Part shown: one piece after another, positions 14,290 through 16,339 of the stretch
Layout of the letters: the number at the start of each line of letters is the position of its first letter
How positions within the stretch are numbered: position 1 is the first letter of the stretch
DNA from: Thalassiosira profunda
Lineage: Eukaryota > Bacillariophyta > Thalassiosirophyceae > Thalassiosirales > Thalassiosiraceae
Length of the DNA: 16,339 nt
Reading direction: 5' to 3'
Assembly: GCA_036939355.1 (NCBI GenBank)
Contig: JALLAP010000204.1
Span: forward strand, 1-16,339
Program-made: the position numbers and the translations under genes
Notes under the pieces: model-generated
The model's input: only the letters and a program-made list of their open reading frames with translations
What the model was told of the DNA's origin: nothing
Databases searched by the model: none

Positions 14290-14469
14290 CTTCAAAAGTA
14301 AAACTTTTTTCTCTTATTATTCTAAGTTTAATTAGTTTATCAACTACTTTTTCACCAAACTTATCAATTAACCCCATAAACTAGGTTAAACTCCTGTTTT
14401 AAATTATGTATTCTATATTAACTTTTTTTTAAACATAGCAGAAAAATCTATTCAAACTATAGAAGTGTT
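14290..14469 (+). other. Spacer after cox2 with nad5-leader-like sequence
   Basis: This AT-rich stretch has stops in all frames and no recognised gene. Its second half, from 14383, is the decayed nad5 leader copy. A short stem (taacc 14369-14373 with ggtta 14384-14388) could form here. Confidence 0.5.
14383..14469 (+). repeat. nad5 leader repeat, copy 2 (decayed)
   Basis: The word aggttaaactcctg is identical to 1222-1235. Downstream, the blocks ttatgtattct, tttaaaca and caaactatagaagt follow in the same order as in the nad5 leader, with small deletions. The copy ends just before ATG 14470 of the broken frame described next. Confidence 0.5.
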
Positions 14470-14923
14470 ATGGTTAGTTCTGAAACTGTTCGTTTGATTG
14501 TATTTTTGGATAAATTATTCTATCCATTTTAACAACCCTTTTCCAAGAAGCAGCTCAATGTATGAATAATAGACCATTAACCGCAACTTCTAAGTGAGCC
14601 GATCCTGATGGGTACAACATCAATCGATACAATCCACTTGAATACGACCAGACTGAGTACCCGCTTCCCAGGAACTCCATACTTTAGGCGTTCGACTTAC
14701 CAACGCCCAACATCTAGCTGCAATAGAAGGTTGTCTTCGAATTAATTAGAATGGTCCACATTTAATACAAGAGCGTGCACGAGTATTTGAAAAAATTGCT
14801 AGAGAGCAATAGCGTTTAGTTAATTAGCCACAAGCTAAAGAGCCAGCTATCAATGCACCAGAAGATGAACCGTTTTTGTGGCAGTTTTTTCGGTGGGTTT
14901 GTTCCTGGTGGAGTGGGGTTTAA
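14470..14923 (+). pseudogene. Broken reading frame of unknown identity
   Basis: Protein-like sequence runs across three frames in order. Frame one starts at ATG 14470 (MVSSETVRLIVFLDKLF). The second, from about 14514 to 14684, reads SILTTLFQEAAQ, then SKWADPDGYNINRYNPLEY, then a stop at 14685. The third, from about 14678 to a TAA at 14921, reads TLGVRLTNAQHLAAIEGC and later ERARVFEKIAREQ and APEDEPFLWQFFRW. The third part has in-frame TAG at 14747, 14810 and 14825. The composition is like that of a real hydrophilic protein, so I read this as a decayed gene with at least two frameshifts and three stops. I do not recognise the family. Sequencing indels could explain the frameshifts but not easily the three TAG codons. 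Confidence 0.45.
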
Positions 14924-14933
14924 AAACATATAG

Positions 14934-15138
14934 TTAACCGATAGTGTTTTTGGTTCTTGTTTTCACATGGCTTTCATGTATTCATTATTTAATTGTACCA
15001 TTATTACGAATGGTTTACAATCATTTTACTTCAACCCACCATTTTGGCTTTAAGTCTGCAGCATAGTATTGACACTTTGCAAACGTTGTATGGTTATCCT
15101 TGCTCATTATGGTATATTGGCGAGTAGGAATTCACTAA
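14934..15138 (+). pseudogene. cox3: cox3 3'-terminal fragment, frameshifted
   Basis: This is a remnant of cytochrome c oxidase subunit 3, covering about the last 70 residues only. It reads through three frames: LTDSVFGSCFHMA (14934-14972), HGFHVFI (14966-14986), then LIVPLLRMVYNHFTSTHHFG and on to a TAA at 15136. These match the Cox3 tail blocks DGVYGSTFFMA, GFHGFHV and HHFGFEAAAWYWHF. The conserved first Trp of AAWYWHF is TAG at 15064, while the next Trp is TGA. No cox3 5' part is visible in this window. With two frameshifts and a stop it cannot make Cox3 unless edited. A working cox3 is expected elsewhere in the genome. Confidence 0.82.
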
Positions 15139-15381
15139 CCCCCCAACACGACCAATCATATTAGCTATATCTACATGTAGAGGCATGCTCATATTTACAA
15201 TCTTGAGAATAAATTTTGTTTTCCGAAATAGTGCTTTTTATGATTTTATAAAATTTTTATATCATTTTTAGTAATAGTTTAAAGCTATAATAATTTTGTG
15301 AGCATTAGCAGTGACTTAAGTCTTAGTATGTTTGGCAAATTTGTACCTTTAATACATCATGTGCACAGGTATAGCAATGTC
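15139..15381 (+). other. Spacer and cob leader
   Basis: This 243-base AT-rich spacer holds a ten-base palindrome, ctacatgtag, near 15171-15180. From about 15271 to the cob ATG it is the cob leader, which has a diverged second copy upstream of cox2. The shared word ttggcaaatttgta is at 15332-15345. I see no tRNA or frame here. Confidence 0.5.
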
Positions 15382-16339
15382 ATGTCCTCTTTTGTTATTA
15401 AAACAATAAGGTGAGGCAAAAATTATTTGTTATCTATTGCAGATGGTCACTTAATACACTACCCAAGCCCATTAAATTTAACATATGCTTGAAGTTTTGG
15501 GTCTTCAGCAGGAATATGTTTAATTATTCAAATTTTATCTGGAGTTTTTTTAGCAATGCACTACACTCCTCATATCGATCTTGCATTCAGTAGTGTTGAG
15601 CATATTATGCGGGATGTAAATAACGGGTGATTAATCCGTTATATACACGCAAACGGAGCTTCGATGTTTTTCATTGTTGTATATTGCCATATATTCCGGG
15701 GTTTGTATTATGGTTCTTATATGCAGCCACGACAATTACTTTGATGTTCTGGAGTTCTCATTTTCATCTTGATGATGGGAACAGCTTTTATGGGGTACGT
15801 CCTTCCTTGGGGTCAAATGAGTTTTTGGGGTGCTACTGTAATTACAAGCTTAGTAACAGCAGTACCAGTTGTCGGCCACTCAATTGTCGACTGATTATGA
15901 GGAGGATTCACCGTAAACAATGCAACATTAAATAGATTTTTTAGTTTACATTTTCTTTTACCATTTGTAATTGCTGGCCTAAGTCTAGTACACTTAGCAC
16001 TTTTACATAAAGATGGATCTAACAACCCATTAGGGGTTGACAGTAAAGGAGACAAAATTCCTTTTTACCCATACTTTGTGGTAAAAGACTTATTTGCGTT
16101 TTTTTGTTTTCTAACTTTTTTTGGAGTTTTTGTTTTTTATTTTCCAAATGCATTAGGCCACCCAGACAATTATATACCAGCTGACCCTATGCAAACACCA
16201 GCCCATATTGTCCCCGAATGGTATTTCTTACCATTTTATGCAATTTTACGGTCTATCCCTGACAAGCTTGGTGGCGTTGCGGCGATGGGGGGTGCTCTTA
16301 TTGTTTTATTTTTAATCCCATTTACAAATACATCCGAAA
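15382..16339 (+). CDS. cob: Cytochrome b, 3' end cut by window
   Basis: Cytochrome b is the membrane core of complex III, with two b hemes and the Qo and Qi quinone sites. ATG 15382 gives [20 protein letters not shown] followed by [20 protein letters not shown], matching the family N-terminus. Heme ligands are His89 and His103, paired with His190 and His204. The Qo motif PEWYFLPFY is present, with Glu279. TGA is Trp in TIRWGK, YAWSF, NGWLIRY and VDWLWGG. The sequence ends after 319 full codons, so roughly 60 residues are missing. The first 15 codons resemble the broken copy upstream of cox2. Confidence 0.96.

Noticed and set aside
14747..15066. TAG as a sense codon in this genome
   Set aside because: cox1 and the proteins of introns 2 and 3 end at TAG where their families end or nearly end, and the TAG-containing stretches also have frameshifts. 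Decay is the simpler reading.
15411..15593. GTG-started frame at the beginning of cob
   Set aside because: It is in a different frame from cob. The true frame from ATG 15382 gives conserved cytochrome b sequence.

Overview
This window is protist mitochondrial DNA. It is AT-rich, all genes lie on the + strand, and UGA is read as tryptophan (translation table 4). UGA occurs in frame at conserved Trp positions of atp6, nad5, cox1, cox2 and cob. A tRNA-Trp with anticodon UCA, able to read UGA and UGG, sits in the window. The Cox1 sequence and the set of genes suggest a haptophyte or a related algal or cryptist lineage, but I cannot fix the taxon from sequence alone. The window ends inside cob, so it is a fragment.

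Layout: (1) 1-361 holds a hairpin-forming element with 45-bp perfect inverted arms around a GC-richer core. (2) 362-1168 is atp6. (3) 1169-1353 is a spacer and nad5 leader. (4) 1354-3366 is nad5. (5) 3431-13159 is cox1 in four exons, split by three group II introns of about 2.5, 2.6 and 3.0 kb. Each intron carries a reverse transcriptase/maturase/HNH protein and a recognisable 34-nt domain V. (6) 13142-13214 is trnW(uca), overlapping the cox1 3' end. (7) 13215-13527 is a spacer holding a decayed copy of the cob leader and first codons. (8) 13528-14289 is cox2. (9) 14290-15381 is a graveyard region: a decayed copy of the nad5 leader, a broken unknown reading frame, a frameshifted 3' fragment of cox3, then the cob leader. 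(10) 15382-16339 is cob, without its 3' end.

The intact genes encode subunits of complex I (nad5), III (cob), IV (cox1, cox2) and V (atp6). The three intron proteins should help splice their host introns and may move them. They show different states: intron 1 has YADN instead of YADD, intron 2 has lost the conserved Gln of the RT4 PQG motif and its frame runs into domain V, and intron 3 keeps every canonical motif and is in frame with the upstream exon. Introns 1 and 3 carry similar proteins, while intron 2 carries a clearly different type, so at least two origins are likely.

The spacers are the second point of interest. Diverged second copies of gene leaders and a cox3 remnant suggest past duplication and partial loss of gene blocks around cox2.
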